This document shows, one piece after another, positions 36,672 through 49,917 of a stretch of DNA of 64,000 bases (position 1 is the stretch's first letter; the number at the start of each line of letters is the position of its first letter). Both the position numbers and the translations under genes were made by a program. Location: the NCBI RefSeq assembly GCF_026151205.1, contig NC_087084.1:9947453-10011452 (forward strand). The letters are read 5' to 3'. The notes beneath the pieces were generated by a model. It made no database searches and was not told where the DNA came from. It was given only the letters and a program-made list of their open reading frames with translations. The DNA comes from Bolinopsis microptera. Lineage: Eukaryota > Ctenophora > Tentaculata > Lobata > Bolinopsidae.

Positions 36672-38253
36672 GTATATAAATATATATATATATTCGCGCG
36701 TTTCTGCTAATAGTAATTCTAGAATGCTGAAAAAGAACACCTTAGGCTCGCATTGCATTTGATGAGATATGCCTTCAGTCTTTTAAATAATGTCTTTCTT
36801 CTTTTCCTTACGGGCTTATCACCTGGACATGATGATGAACTGTACAGTGTCTTGACAGTGACAATTAATAATTCAATTCGCCCGCAATGATTCAGTATTT
36901 AGTAAGCCGACATTTCCCGGGCCTCAGGATATCATTAATCATATTATGTTCATAAACGTAACATGACTTGAGATAATTTATTAGACGACGCTCAGTCTGT
37001 CATTTAGCTACATCTTCATTCGGAGCTGAGATTCTAATGATTTATCATAATAGCCCTGAGATACCCGTAAAATATTTGTTCCAACTCGGCTCGCGTCCTG
37101 GTATGTTATAAACCTACAAAGATACCCATAACCCAGGTAAATAGATTAGTCGAAATGACAGGCTGAGCATCGCCCACTGCCCAGTACCAGTATTTGATTA
37201 TGACATTACCATATTAGGAAGCTGGTAATTTATTTCTTTACACGTTTAGTTAGCGAATGATTCAATATCATGTAACGGCAAAATGGATATTGGATACAAA
37301 GTACAGTCCTGCGGTAAATAAGGGTTAGTCACGTGATATCTAATTTAAGATTTGTTTGAAGAAAGTTTCCAATAAACAATATAGCTGGTAGCTTGGGAGG
37401 ATTCATAAATTGTCAATTGTTTATTAAGCTTAACTGTTTATTAAGCTTAACTCGATATCTTAGCGTATCGCTGAAATTTTGCATGACTATAATATAATTT
37501 TACTTGATTGACGGTGTCAATTCAGATCGCAGCTCGGCGAGGCCCATACCAGTGGCGCATTCTGCCAATCTAGCGAGAAGCATAATTGAGTGCGCGGCCC
37601 AGTAACGCATCGCGCTACAATAATTTTATTTTTACATGACTATTTTCTATCTGACTTGTGACTGCTTTTTCATAGCCATGGTACGATATGAGTAAAATAT
37701 AATCATATTCTACTTCTAGTAATATTGAGGCCGATCGAGGGAAACCGGAAGAATGAAGATATAAGTCGCGCGTTTTTGGTAGCGCGCATCCGCAAACCAT
37801 AAAACAATACTCATGGAATCTAGGTATGCATAATTCGATTCGAACTTCTAGTCGGTAATGAAATTTGCGCTCGACGTAACCGGTAACAACGCGTAGGCTT
37901 GAGAGCGACCAATTTTAATTTAATTTAAAATTAATTTGAATATTTTTTCAACAAGAATCTTTTTATCGGTTATTAACATATTTTGACTAAGTTTTAAATT
38001 CCTCGATGCCTGAGTATTTGCCACTATCTAATCCACAGCCGCAGTTATAATATTATAAAGTTATCATATTATATTGACTCGACGGGTTTGATTGTACGCG
38101 CGCTATACTATTTATTGCTCTATCCAGATCCCTCTCGCTTGCAGTAGCGCGCGCGACCGCCAAAAGAAGCGCGTCACGCAGTGCGCGTAGACTCATGACT
38201 AGGTGATAAGGTGATTGCTACTTAGTCTAAACTGTAAACTTAATTTAACTCTT
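36672..38253. other. repeat-derived non-coding region
   Basis: Fragments of the dispersed element with gacaggctgagc/gctcagtctgtcatt ends (36940-37170) and low-complexity AT tracts. No supported gene. Confidence 0.4.
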
Positions 38254-38287
38254 TTAGTTTATAATATAAGTTGCAATAATAACAGAT

Positions 38288-39037
38288 TTATGGAGACTGG
38301 AGTAAGTATTCAAAGTAACCTGCACCGAGAAGGAATTACGTTTCAACTTACCAATATAAAATATGTCCATCGTGCATATAGCACTCAGTGAGCAATGGTG
38401 TGTCAGACAGGTCACTGAGCAGGAGGGCACCGTTCCATCAGATTCTACTCCAGCCGGTTGGGACCACCAAGGAGTGTAGAACAGACAGTCTTTCATTGTG
38501 TAGCCGTCATCACACTTGAGACTGCCAGTTTTACCTTTATCCACTCTGTGTCTGTTTTTGAGTAGGACTTGGAACTTTTCACTGTTCTTCCGACAGGTTG
38601 CCTGACTCTGAAAGTTGTTGTTTATAAACATTTGGGAATAATAACAAATAAAAGCTATCTCAGTACATATCAGTAGAAGCTATTCTAATTCTAAACGTTT
38701 TAACGTTGAAGAGGTGCAGATTGTTAGGCCCAACAGTCCACTAGATTTGCACTAGGGTTTGCACATCTTAAGAGAAAACCTATTGCCGTCTCACCTGAAC
38801 TCCTGTAGCACCTTTTGTAAATGCAGCACAGCCACCATCTTCAAAGTAAAGCCCTTCTGAGATGCTGTCGGTGCTACCCTCTGCTAACTTGCAACCAATC
38901 ATGGTGTATCCATCAGGGCATTTAGCGGTTGTTTTAGCATCATTTTTAGCTGCACTTAAAGGGCTGATGACTGTTTTTATGTCATCTCCACAGACAAGTT
39001 GGGATTCTAAAAGGATGAGCAGCAGAATTATCCTCAT
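38288..39037 (-). CDS. small secreted cysteine-rich protein (PCSK9-C-terminal-like repeats?)
   Basis: Exons 39037-38795 and 38607-38352 are in phase. A third, 38319-38288, would follow a 32-base intron (gtaagt ... gcag) and end GYFEYLLQSP; otherwise the frame reads on to 38254. The start MRIILLLILLESQLVCG is a good signal peptide; an ATG at 39094 would put 19 residues before it. Two similar modules follow: CPDGYTMIGC ... GGCAAF and CDDGYTMKDC ... CSVTCL, with GVQ-SQATCRK between. The C-x-DGYTM-x-C pattern and GCxAF...ATC spacing recall the cysteine/histidine-rich domain of PCSK9-type proteins; this is a resemblance, not a confident assignment. About 177-200 residues. Confidence 0.6.
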
Positions 39038-39364
39038 CTTTGCTCGTCGAAATGAATCCAGGAATAAGGAAAACTTTCGAAATTCCTGTGCCATCTATTA
39101 AAATATTGCTTTAATAGTCACAGAAGTGGGAATGAAATACAAAATATTTTATAAATTAATAAGCCTGTGAAGTCAAGTTACTTTGTTTAAAAACACTGCC
39201 AAGTTTTCTGTAAAGTCTTTGAAGACGAACTTTCTTGCTTTATGACTAATTATTTTTGTCTTAAATGGATAAAATTCCGTTAAAAATTACAATCTAGTCA
39301 GTTCGACAAAGCACTGAAAATCACTCTCAAATTGAGTTGTTGATATATCACAAAACATGTCCAC

Positions 39365-41717
39365 CTCATACATTAGCAGTGTTAGTCACCATACCTTAGC
39401 AGTGTTAGTCACCATACCTTAGCAGTGTTAGTCACCATACCTTAGCAGTGTTAGTCACCATACCTTAGCAGTGTTAGTCACCATACCTTAGCAGTGTTAG
39501 TCACCATACTTTAGCAGTGTTAGTCACCATACCTTAGCAGTGTTAGTCACCATGACCATACCTTAGCAGTGTTAGTCACAATACCTTAGCAGTGTTAGTC
39601 ACCATACCTTAGCAGTGTTAGTCACCATACCTTAGCAGTGTAAGTCACAATACTTTAGCAGTGTTAGTCACCATACCTTAGCAGTGTTAGTCACCATACC
39701 TGAGCAGTGTTAGTCACTATACCTTAGCAGTGTTAGTCACCATACCTTAGCAGTGTTAGTTACCATACCTTAGCAGTGTTAGTTACCATACCTTAGCAGT
39801 GTTAGTCACCATACCTTAGCAGTGTTAGTCACCATTCGTTAGCAGTGTTAGTCACCATACCTTAGCAGTGTTAGTCACCATTTGTTAGCAGTGTTAGTCA
39901 CCATACCTTAGCAGTGTTAGTCACCATACCTGAGCAGTGTTAGTCACTATACTTTAGCAGTGTTAGTCATCATACCTTAGCAGTGTTAGTCACCATACCT
40001 TAGCAGTGTTAGTCACCATACCTTAGCAGTGTTAGTCACCATACCTTAGCAGTGTTAGTTACCATACCTTAGCAGTGTTAGTTACCATACCTTAGCAGTG
40101 TTAGTCACCATACCTTAGCAGTGTTAGTCACCATTCGTTAGCAGTGTTAGTCACCATACCTTAGCAGTGTTAGTCACCATTTGTTAGCAGTGTTAGTCAC
40201 CATACCTTAGCAGTGTTAGTCACCATACCTGAGCAGTGTTAGTCACTATACTTTAGCAGTGTTAGTCATCATACCTTAGCAGTGTTAGTCACCATACCTT
40301 AGCAGTGTTAGTCACCATACCTTAGCAGTGTTAGTCACCATACCTTAGCAGTGTTAGTTACCATACCTTAGCAGTGTTAGTTACCATACCTTAGCAGTGT
40401 TAGTCACCATACCTTAGCAGTGTTAGTCACCATACCTTAGCAGTGTTAGTCACCATGACCATACCTTAGCAGTGTTAGTCACCATTTGTTAGCAGTGTTA
40501 GTCACCATACCTTAGCAGTGTTAGTCACCATACCTGAGCAGTGTTAGTCACTATACTTTAGCAGTGTTAGTCATCATACCTTAGCAGTGTTAGTCACCAT
40601 ACCTTAGCAGTGTTAGTCACCATACCTTAGCAGTGTTAGTCACCATACCTTAGCAGTGTTAGTTACCATACCTTAGCAGTGTTAGTTACCATACCTTAGC
40701 AGTGTTAGTCACCATACCTTAGCAGTGTTAGTCACCATTCGTTAGCAGTGTTAGTCACCATACCTTAGCAGTGTTAGTCACCATTTGTTAGCAGTGTTAG
40801 TCACCATACCTTAGCAGTGTTAGTCACCATACCTGAGCAGTGTTAGTCACTATACTTTAGCAGTGTTAGTCATCATACCTTAGCAGTGTTAGTCACCATA
40901 CCTTAGCAGTGTTAGTCACCATACCTTAGCAGTGTTAGTCACCATACCTTAGCAGTGTTAGTCACCATACCTTAGCAGTGTTAGTCACCATACCTTAGCA
41001 GTGTTAGTCACCATACCTGAGCAGTGTTAGTCACTATACTTTAGCAGTGTTAGTCATCATACCTTAGCAGTGTTAGTCACCATACCTTAGCAGTGTTAGT
41101 CACCATACCTTAGCAGTGTTAGTCACCATACCTTAGCAGTGTTAGTCATCATACCTTAGCAGTGTTAGTCACCATACCTTAGCAGTGTTAGTCACCATAC
41201 CTTAGCAGTGTTAGTCACCATACCTTAGCAGTGTTAGTTACCATACCTTAGCAGTGTTAGTTACCATACCTTAGCAGTGTTAGTCACCATACCTTAGCAG
41301 TGTTAGTCACCATACCTTAGCAGTGTTAGTCACCATGACCATACCCTAGCAGTGTTAGTCACCATACCTTAGCAGTGTTAGTCACCATACCTGAGCAGTG
41401 TTAGTCACTATACTTTAGCAGTGTTAGTCATCATACCTTAGCAGTGTTAGTCACCATACCTTAGCAGTGTTAGTCACCATACCTTAGCAGTGTTAGTCAC
41501 CATACCTTAGCAGTGTTAGTTACCATACCTTAGCAGTGTTAGTTACCATACCTTAGCAGTGTTAGTCACCATACCTTAGCAGTGTTAGTCACCATACCTT
41601 AGCAGTGTTAGTCACCATGACCATACCCTAGCAGTGTTAGTCACCATACCTTAGCAGTGTTAGTCACCATACCTTAGCAGTGTTAGTCACCATACCTTAG
41701 CAGTGTTAGTTACCAGG
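39365..41717. repeat. 23-bp minisatellite, about 100 copies, with higher-order structure
   Basis: Unit accataccttagcagtgtta, gtc. A marked variant block (tacctgagcagtgttagtca, then ctatactttagc, then tcatcatacc) recurs roughly every 190-310 bp, showing higher-order amplification. Four more copies lie at 42284-42390, directly after the donor of the exon at 42124. Confidence 0.93.
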
Positions 41718-42450
41718 ACTAATAGCAGCTGCATTAGAGACGGTTAAAACAAGTATCTGTACAACAAGTGGACGTGGTGTTAAGGGGAGGCGTGGCTAGT
41801 TCCAAGTTAACGTTTTCAATAATGCAACACGAGTAATCTCGCTGCTTGGGTAGGCGAGGCTATGACATTATTATGCTAATCCCCTTGGGCTCTTAGAAGG
41901 ATAGAAAACTTAAAGAGGGCAGTCAGGAATCTTCCTTGCCTTCAAACCTTTTGTTTCCCATATTTCCTGGCCTCACGAGTTCTTGGATTAGCCTAGAACA
42001 CCAAATAATTTTGAACAATTTGGTTCTTACAACCACGCTGAATATGCAACGCTCATTTTAGTAGATCTATCTGGCGTCCTGGTGGATTTAATCGATTGCA
42101 TTTACCTTTACAATTATTGTATCATAGCGGAGCGCTATACACTATACACGAAGACACGATCACAGGCTACCACGTCTTGTGTAATCCAGGATTTGGTTTA
42201 GGATCGGACACTCAAAACAACGACAGATGGAATGACTGCATGGTTTCCAAAACGTGGCCTAAAGAAAAACTACACGTTACTGGTATGTGTTAGTATCATA
42301 CCTTAGCAGTGTTAGTCACCATACCTTAGCAGTGTTAGTCACCATATCTTAGCAGTGTTAGTCACCATACCTTAGCAGTGTTAGTTACCAGGACTAAAAG
42401 TAGCTGCATTAAGGTGGTGTTAAGGGGAGGCGTGGCTAGTTGAACGTGTT
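41713..42450. repeat. duplicated array-edge sequence
   Basis: ttagttaccaggactaatag ... ggtgttaaggggaggcgtgg occurs at 41713-41812 and, shortened, at 42382-42440, each at the edge of the 23-bp repeats and flanking the sushi-like exon. Confidence 0.7.
42124..42283 (+). CDS. orphan sushi/CCP-like exon
   Basis: Between an acceptor (attgtatcatag) and a donor (actg/gtatgt) lies an open segment with GYHVLCNPGFGLG, WNDCMVSKTW and LHVTG, the C-x-PGF-x-L ... W ... C pattern of complement-control modules. No neighbouring exon is recognised on either side, so it may be a remnant or part of a gene whose other exons I cannot see. Confidence 0.45.
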
Positions 42451-42495
42451 TTTATTCGCGTGCTAAGGATTTAATGCTACTTTGCGAGAGATTAT

Positions 42496-42556
42496 ACGTT
42501 ATTATAGAGTGTGAGAGGGACAGTGGGGACCTGGTCTACTGGACTAGGGATTAGAC
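42496..42556 (+). pseudogene. stray copy of the mosaic-gene Ig exon end
   Basis: acgttattatagagtgtgag through ctactggactagggattaga matches 30824-30885 of the Ig-encoding exon with a few changes, including a lost base. The copy stops at the exon end and has no partner exon. Confidence 0.8.
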
Positions 42557-42882
42557 TTAGGGACTATAACGGGTGGAAGATGAATAATTGAAATTCTAAC
42601 AGCATCTTGTTCCCTTCATTGTGCTGATTCCGCGAAGCATTCTGTTTAATTTCCTATCATTCTGTAGAATGAGATATCGTTCATTTAAAATAGGGTAATT
42701 ATAGGCCGGTCAAGGATTGCAGCCCAATTAAGAGCTGATCAATTGTAGCTCCTTGTGCCATATAAGGGAAAACTGAGGTCACGTGCTAGTCGGTCCTATC
42801 ACGTGACCTGATTCGTAAATCCTCGGGCACGTGATCACATTCGTAACGTGTCGTATGCCAACTAGGATATTTTGTGACGTCA

Positions 42883-43040
42883 CCAGAACTCAAGTTACTT
42901 GATCGCCTGATCAAGTAACATGAGCTCTGGTGAGCAATATAGTGTGAGCAATATAATGTGAGCGATATAGTGTGAGCAATATAGTGTGAGCAATATAGTG
43001 TGAGCAATATAGTGTGAGCAATATAGTGTGAGCAATATAG
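42883..43040. repeat. hairpin and 14-bp tandem repeat
   Basis: An inverted repeat at 42883-42933 (ccagaactcaagttacttga and complement) is followed by about eight copies of gagcaatatagtgt (42930-43042). Confidence 0.8.
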
Positions 43041-43042
43041 TG

Positions 43043-45630
43043 TATCGTGTGTAATTGGACCCAATTAGAGGAGCTGAGCGCTCATATATTTATAGCAGCA
43101 TCTGGTACCACATTCTGAAACCCAGCATACAGCTGACCCTGAGAATCAAAAATAGAACGATTATTTATTGATGAAAATCGAAGGGAAAACCTTGTAAGTG
43201 TAACCCTACGTTTTCGATGAGGCTGAACAAGATTAAACTGGTTATAATTATCATACTCTCGTGTAAATTGCTTTAAAACGTAATAATTGAAATTGAATGA
43301 TGCTATCAATTATTGTAATTGGGGGTGCACGATAAAAATAAAATTGCCTGGATTTTAAAATTTTTTGTACCATTGTTTTTTAAAGACTTTAGTTTTACTG
43401 GGGACCCCAGGCTATTATGTTCATAAACATATAAAGATTCAGCAGAATGACAGGCTGAGCGCCGCCCAGTAATAGAGACTGTGAGAATTTCACAGTACCA
43501 AATTTTTATACCTTTTTTGGAAAGATCAGTGAGTTTTGCCTAAGTGGCATATTTGATGGTGCGCGGCTTTTGGAGCAAAAGTAGCTGTAAAAGTCGCGTA
43601 ATTTGACCAAATTCGTTGATTTTTGTCGTATTATTCTGATATATCTTCGGTTCCTTGAATGAGATTATTCTGAAAATTAGCGACGACCTTCCAATAGGGC
43701 TTTCAAAACTGTCCGAAAAATTTGGTGGATATCGGAGTTGATGTAATAATGAAAATGGGGCAAAATACGCTGCTTTTAGCTAGCTGTAAGTGTAACATAA
43801 TGTCTGATGGTTGGATATGCTTTAAATTTTTCGGATACTTTCCTTGTAAATCTATGAGTAAGCTTACAAATTTTTGTTAAAATTGGATCAAGGGAAAGTT
43901 ACTCAATACGCATTTGTTTCAAGAATTTTGTGCTGGCCGAAATTAGCGCTAAAAAACCATCTTACAGTCGGCACGAGCAGCTCACTGTCGATGGCGCACT
44001 ACCTATTGTGATACAATTTGTACAATAAGCTGAGCGGCTTAACTAATTGTAAGAACTAATGATAGAGATTAAAACTGTTATAAGCTCCCCGACGCAATCA
44101 TACACTAGGCCAGGATGGCGTTAACCCTTTAAGTTTATGTGCAGCATCTGGCATCAATTGAATCATTTTTACGCTGTTCAGTCATCAGTGTTCAAGATAT
44201 AAGAGCGTGCAAAAGAAAACCTTGACCCTAACCCTAAAGTCTAATAGTGTACTGATCTACGAAAAAAAGACCGAGGTGATCGTTGTTTGTCACGTGCACC
44301 CAACGCCTTGCACCCACCCGATGCCTCTTATGAGGTTCTCAGCTAGATAAGCTGAAACTAATGCACGATTAAGATCATGATTTGGGGCAGCCCATTGGTT
44401 TTTGAGAGAATCAGGTCTCACCTGCATGTAGCACTGTAGGTTTGAATATTCATTGTTACTAGAAAATCTGGCCCAGCCAAGTGGTTTATGAAAGAATCAG
44501 GTATCATCTCCTTATAGTACAGCAGATTTGAATATATGAATATTAATTGTTCCCAGAAAACCAGGCCGGAGAGCTTTGCAGTACATGACAAACGCCATGC
44601 AATAAAAGAATAAAGGTGAGGGATCGTGAATGCTGCTGCACCTTCACTGTATCGTTTACAAAAGATGATGAGTCTGACAAATTGTCGGTGCACTGTTAGG
44701 AAATAGCACAAGTAAAGGAGCGCACAAGAGATTCTGTGTGAGTTTTAATCGTTTCCTATATAACCGCGTCATTCTATTCACTACATTCGGCCGATTATGT
44801 GATCAGGACTGAGCTGTCGAGAATCTTTATCGCCTCTTCCAGAGGTCCTCCAGTCAGCGTCCCTCCTATAACCCGCGAGCTATTACAATTTCTCGTGGAA
44901 GAGGCTGACATTTGCCGAGTGCAGTAATGAAGACCGATTAGGCCCGCCTGAACAAAGGTACACACAGTGCTGTTTTACTGGGCGGCGCTCAGAATCTCTA
45001 TTCTAACATAATAGCCTGGTCCCCAGGTAAAGTGCTGTTAGGAAATAGTGAACTGAGATTTACACAGATTCACAGAATATGGTTTTTGCGCACTGCGCAG
45101 ACGGTAAATTCTCTATACTAGCAGGAACCCGTATAACCCTAAAATGGTCTCAAGACTCAAGAGACTAAAATAATTATTATCTATTTAATTCGTGTTTTTG
45201 ACACCACTTGGGGTACCAAATTTTGGGCTCTAAAACTCCTATTTCTTGGCCAATTTTTTATTTTTCCATACTGATTTTGAGGCCATTAAAGCACTTGACC
45301 ATTTTAGGGTTAGACGGGTTCTGCTAGTATTTGCTAAAGATTCAAACGAATACGGATAACAACCAATATCGAAAAGGATTACTAATATACCAATGGATTG
45401 TATCGGGACTCCTATAAGCGTAATTTCAAGTCTTTATAGCGGTTTTAGGATGAACTAACGGTATTTTAGGATTGTGTAAGGGCTACTTACGAGTATGTTG
45501 ACGCTCATGTTATGAGAATGATCCCCTTCCGTTGTGCATTACTTAAGATCGTTAAACTATGTTTTTTTTGATAGACCATTGAGTCATGGCGGAACTTTGT
45601 GTAGAGCTATCTCATTACCTTCTGCCTCAA
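43043..45630. other. non-coding repeat-rich region
   Basis: Dispersed element fragments at 43390-43475 and 44975-45035, two diverged 95-bp direct repeats at 44375-44570 (gaatcaggt-containing) and one arm of the fold-back element (45112-45325, full copy at 52246). No supported gene. Confidence 0.5.
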
Positions 45631-45920
45631 ATTGAAAGTTAACCTTACCTTTTACTTGGCATCTGTAGTTAACATTACCTTGTGTCTTACATCTAGAGTT
45701 AGCAAACGCTTGTGTCTTACATCTGGAGTTAACATTATCTTTTGTTTTACAGCTGGAGTTAACATTAACTTGTGTCTTACATCTGGAGTTAACATTAGCT
45801 TGTGTCTTACATCTAAATTTAACATTACAATATACCTTACATCTAAAGTTAACATTATGTTATAATACTGTTCATCTGGAGTTAACGTTACATTTCAGTT
45901 AAACCACACATCTAAAGTTT
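45630..45920. repeat. 30-bp tandem repeat, about 9 copies
   Basis: Unit acatctggagttaacattag, cttgtgtctt, open on both strands but without a plausible protein. Confidence 0.85.
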
Positions 45921-46082
45921 AAATTATCCTGTACCCTATCATGTACATTCCATATTCCGGCTTATTCGACATTCATTATATACCGGAAGGTATAAATAGT
46001 ATTCTTTGGTCAGTTTTTATATTGTACATAGAGACATAATCCTTCGGATTATTACAATGATATATTGTGCCTTTGATAGGGT

Positions 46083-46131
46083 CACTTATATTTACCAATA
46101 TCCTCAAACTCAAATGAACGTGTCCATATCA
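46083..46131. mobile_element. solo terminal repeat of the 33.8-kb TIR element
   Basis: tttaccaatatcctcaaact, caaatgaacgtgtccatat matches the right end of the element at 36628-36671. Confidence 0.75.
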
Positions 46132-46175
46132 CAATGCTGGCAAGCATTACCGTTGCCGTTATATTCACAATACTA

Positions 46176-49100
46176 CAGGGTGGACCAAAAATCAGTGGGC
46201 ATACGTTGGCCTTAATAGCTTTGCCGTGTTTTATATTTCAATAAACATTCTCGGTATCATTTTGCATTTGAGAACGGTCAATCAAATTAATATCATTTCA
46301 TTTTGTTTGGGAAAGAGAGACACTGGCAGCGGTCCACTCTACCCATGATTATGGGTTTTGGTAAAATATCATCTCTTTTTGATTATAATGTCAGGGTACT
46401 TTATAAAGTCGAAATATAAATCTTCATTAATAAGGACGAAGTTTCAACGATTTCGAAATTTTTCCTTTAAAAACATTTCCTTGTGTTTAGGTAAGCATAT
46501 CGGTCGATCACTGACTGAATATGCCACTTAATACTCATTCAAGTTGGCATTAAATTCATATATTATAATGACATTAAACTGTCGTGGCAAAGCAGAATTT
46601 GTTGGAAATCACGAATGAGCAAAATTCTCACCTTTCGCACGTGCAAACTTTGAGCGGACGTTGCGTGCGTATCCAATATTGAATCGCCGTAAATTTTTGC
46701 ATGTAATTGTTTTATATATATCTTGATAAGCATGCAAAGTTTCAAAGTATTTCAAGAAGAACTGTAATCACAACGGCACTCAAAAGTTGACAGAAAACGA
46801 AGAAAACAGCAATTTTCAGTGATTTTAGCAATTTTCTATCAATTTGGGCGTGTCCCCACGTGTGCAACTTTTCGATTTTCAACTTTAAAACTAGCCTAAT
46901 GCACAATTTATACCTATTGGAAGCAGAACTGGGGGTCCTTTCCGAAACGGTACTTAAGTCAAAAATGGTACTTAAGTAAAAAGTTAAGCAAAAAGTATTT
47001 TCGAAATAAAACTTAAGTCATATTTCGCACTTAAGTATTTTTACTTAAGTAGAGAATTTTACTTAAGTACGTACTTAAGTGCCGTGTTTTTTACTTAAAA
47101 TGTAACTGTAAGTATGGTCTAGAGGTTACTTAAGTGCCTAAATTGTAACTCTAAATCAAAATATTAAATGTAAAACAAGTTTTTGAAAGGTTGCAAACTA
47201 ATTAGTATTATTAGTAATTAGTATTATTAGTAATTGGTATTATTAGTAATTGTATTATTAGTAATTGCCAACTAAATAGTACAATTACAGTATTAACTTT
47301 ACAAAATTTTATGGTACAAAAAATTGTCTAATAATTTCATTTCGTTGATTTTTTGACCATACACTTAAACGTTTTTTCGGAAAGGACCCCCTGAGCTCCA
47401 CAACCCAAGGCATGGCCCAACACCAGAGAATACTAAATCGCAAAATTGACGTTTTTATAAAATAATTCTTCAAAAAAGCACAAACTTCAATGACGAATAT
47501 CTTTATGAAGGGGCAAGCTAAAAAACTTTCCGGTAGATTTTCAGAATGCTTGAACAATTATCTAAGATGAAAATTTCCTCAGATTTTGAATACAATTACT
47601 TTTTAATGTGTAAAATCATTTTTAAAAGTTATAACTTTGTCAAAAATCGAGTTTTAAAAACGGTTAACTTGATGACGTCATCAAGGGGTGTTCATGACGT
47701 CAAATAATTTGTTTATACAATGTAAACTAAAGTGTAAACAATTATTTTCAAGACCTGTGGTCGGAAATGGCTGTATCTTTTACACTTTTGAATCTACGGA
47801 CAATTAAATGCAGGCTACAATTGACTGGCAAAGCGTCTATCCCTGAATATAATATGTATATAATATATATAATTCGAACAATTGAAACAAATCAAATTGG
47901 CGGGCAAACGATCCGTTTCATGATATGTATAAAAACAATACCAATCATCAGTGCCAAATAGAATAATGAATTGTAGCGCTATGACATGTTGCTCCTTTAT
48001 AAAATAATTTTTATCGATCATGAAACATTTTCAAAATTATCAAAATTTACAAAATTTCCAAAAAAACAGTTTATTGTGTCCGTCCCAATTTTAAAATTGT
48101 CTATGAAGTAAGGTAGTAAGATATCTTTGGCTTTTAAAGTTGTAAACTGTGTTGGCCTTCGTGTAGTGGTAGAGGAAAATTCTTTACTGAGTTCCGTGAA
48201 GCTGGTAGAATTAGGATCCGTATTTGAGAGTTAATTGTTGATTCTGGTTATCAAACGAGAGTGCTCAACAACGACGAGTCGAAGGAGCATAACTAATAAA
48301 TAGTTGTTGTTTGGTTTCCCAAAGAGAGTGCTCGACTGCAGTTAAGCAGGAGCATTATAATTTTTATACATATCATGAAACGGATCGTTTGCCCGCCAAT
48401 TTGATTTGTTTCAATTGTTCGAATTATAATGCTCCTGCTTAACTGCAGTCGAGCACTCTCTTTGGGAAACCAAACAACAACTATTTATTAGTTATGCTCC
48501 TTCGACTCGTCGTTGTTGAGCACTCTCGTTTGATAACCAGAATCAACAATTAACTCTCAAATACGGATCCTAATTCTACCAGCTTCACGGAACTCAGTAA
48601 AGAATTTTCCTCTACCACTACACGAAGGCCAACACAGTTTACAACTTTAAAAGCCAAAGATATCTTACTACCTTACTTCATAGACAATTTTAAAATAGAC
48701 AATTTTTAAAATTGTTTTTTTGGAAATTTTGTAAATTTTGATAATTTTGAAAATGTTTCATGATCGATAAAAATTATTTTATAAAGGAGCAACATGTCAT
48801 AGCGCTACAATTCATTATTCTATTTGGCACTGATGATTGGTATTGTTTTTATACATATCATGAAACGGATCGTTTGCCCGCCAATTTGATTTGTTTCAAT
48901 TGTTCGAATTATAATGCTCCTGCTTAACTGCAGTCGAGCACTCTCTTTGGGAAACCAAACAACAACTATTTATTATTATAATATATATATGTATATTATA
49001 TGTATCACGACAATCTGTCGTAAAACAGGGGTTCCAGAAAACCCATTTCCCGATACTCCTGAAACACGAAATTTTTTTTACAGTCGATTTGGTCAACGTC

Positions 49101-49917
49101 TAGACGCCCTGCAAAGTTTCAGATCTCTAACTTAATTTTAACATGGTTTTTAGGGCACCTGAATATGGCGATTTTGGGTTTTTTACCGAATTTCGTATAA
49201 CAGTGCTGGCGAGTATTTTATGCAAATTTCTTAAAAATCTCAACATAACTATTTTTTATTCCTGTCATCTTTGACATCAAATTGGAATGTTTTGGACTAA
49301 AAATAAATCTGCTGAACGACTTCCGATGAGTCTAATGCCTGAAAAACTCCCCGCCTAAAATTTTCAGAGACGGTAGATTATTAAATTTTGCATATGATCT
49401 AAAAAACATGAAGCAAAACGGATTAGAAATGACGAAGTTATCAAGCATTTTCTGTATCTCGTTAACAGAATTGACTGGGTGATTATATGACACCATGACA
49501 CGACACCTTAATTGGGCACCCTTAACAATTCCCATAATTTTTAACGGGGTGGTTAACGGGGTCACCTAATCACGTGAATAGGTAAACAGATCACCTGATC
49601 ACACGTAATGAATAAACTCGTTGTGCTTCGTATCTCGGTCATCTGAGAAGCTATAACTCTAATTCTTTCAGGACAAACGTAATTCGAATGGCCAAACACA
49701 ATTCAGTAAAATTTAGCTTGATCCGACTATCCAAATTATCAAATAAATGAAAAATGAACCTTCATTTGAAAAAAATGTATTCGAATATTTTTCGATTTGA
49801 CAAATTCCTCGAACCAGTGGTGGTAGTAAGTCATAACAGAAAGAATTATTTCAATTGGGCACTCATTGACTGAGCTATTAAGGGCAACGTTTGCCCACTG
49901 ACTTTTGGCCCACCCTG
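46176..49917. mobile_element. Tc1/mariner-like non-autonomous element, 3.7 kb
   Basis: Ends CAGGGTGGACCAAAAATCAG and, at 49917 in reverse complement, CAGGGTGGGCCAAAAGTCAG, both followed by tgggca-acgttg and flanked by TA. No transposase frame is visible. It contains the palindrome at 47871-48910, a cluster of tacttaagt motifs (46950-47130), and one arm of the inverted repeat at 49005-49345. Confidence 0.65.
47871..48910. repeat. large palindrome
   Basis: Left arm from attcgaacaattgaaacaaa is matched in inverted order by the right arm ending tttgtttcaattgttcgaat, with further matching blocks inward (gctcctgcttaactgcagtc and complement), centre near 48390. A third copy of the end block lies at the centre (48360-48430). 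Confidence 0.85.

Noticed and set aside
44220-44240. Telomere-like ccctaaccctaa
   Set aside because: Only about two units in ordinary sequence; no array.
45632-45865. Repetitive frames (SGVNISLCLT, DVRHKLMLTP)
   Set aside because: A 30-bp tandem repeat open on both strands. No start context, splice sites or domain.
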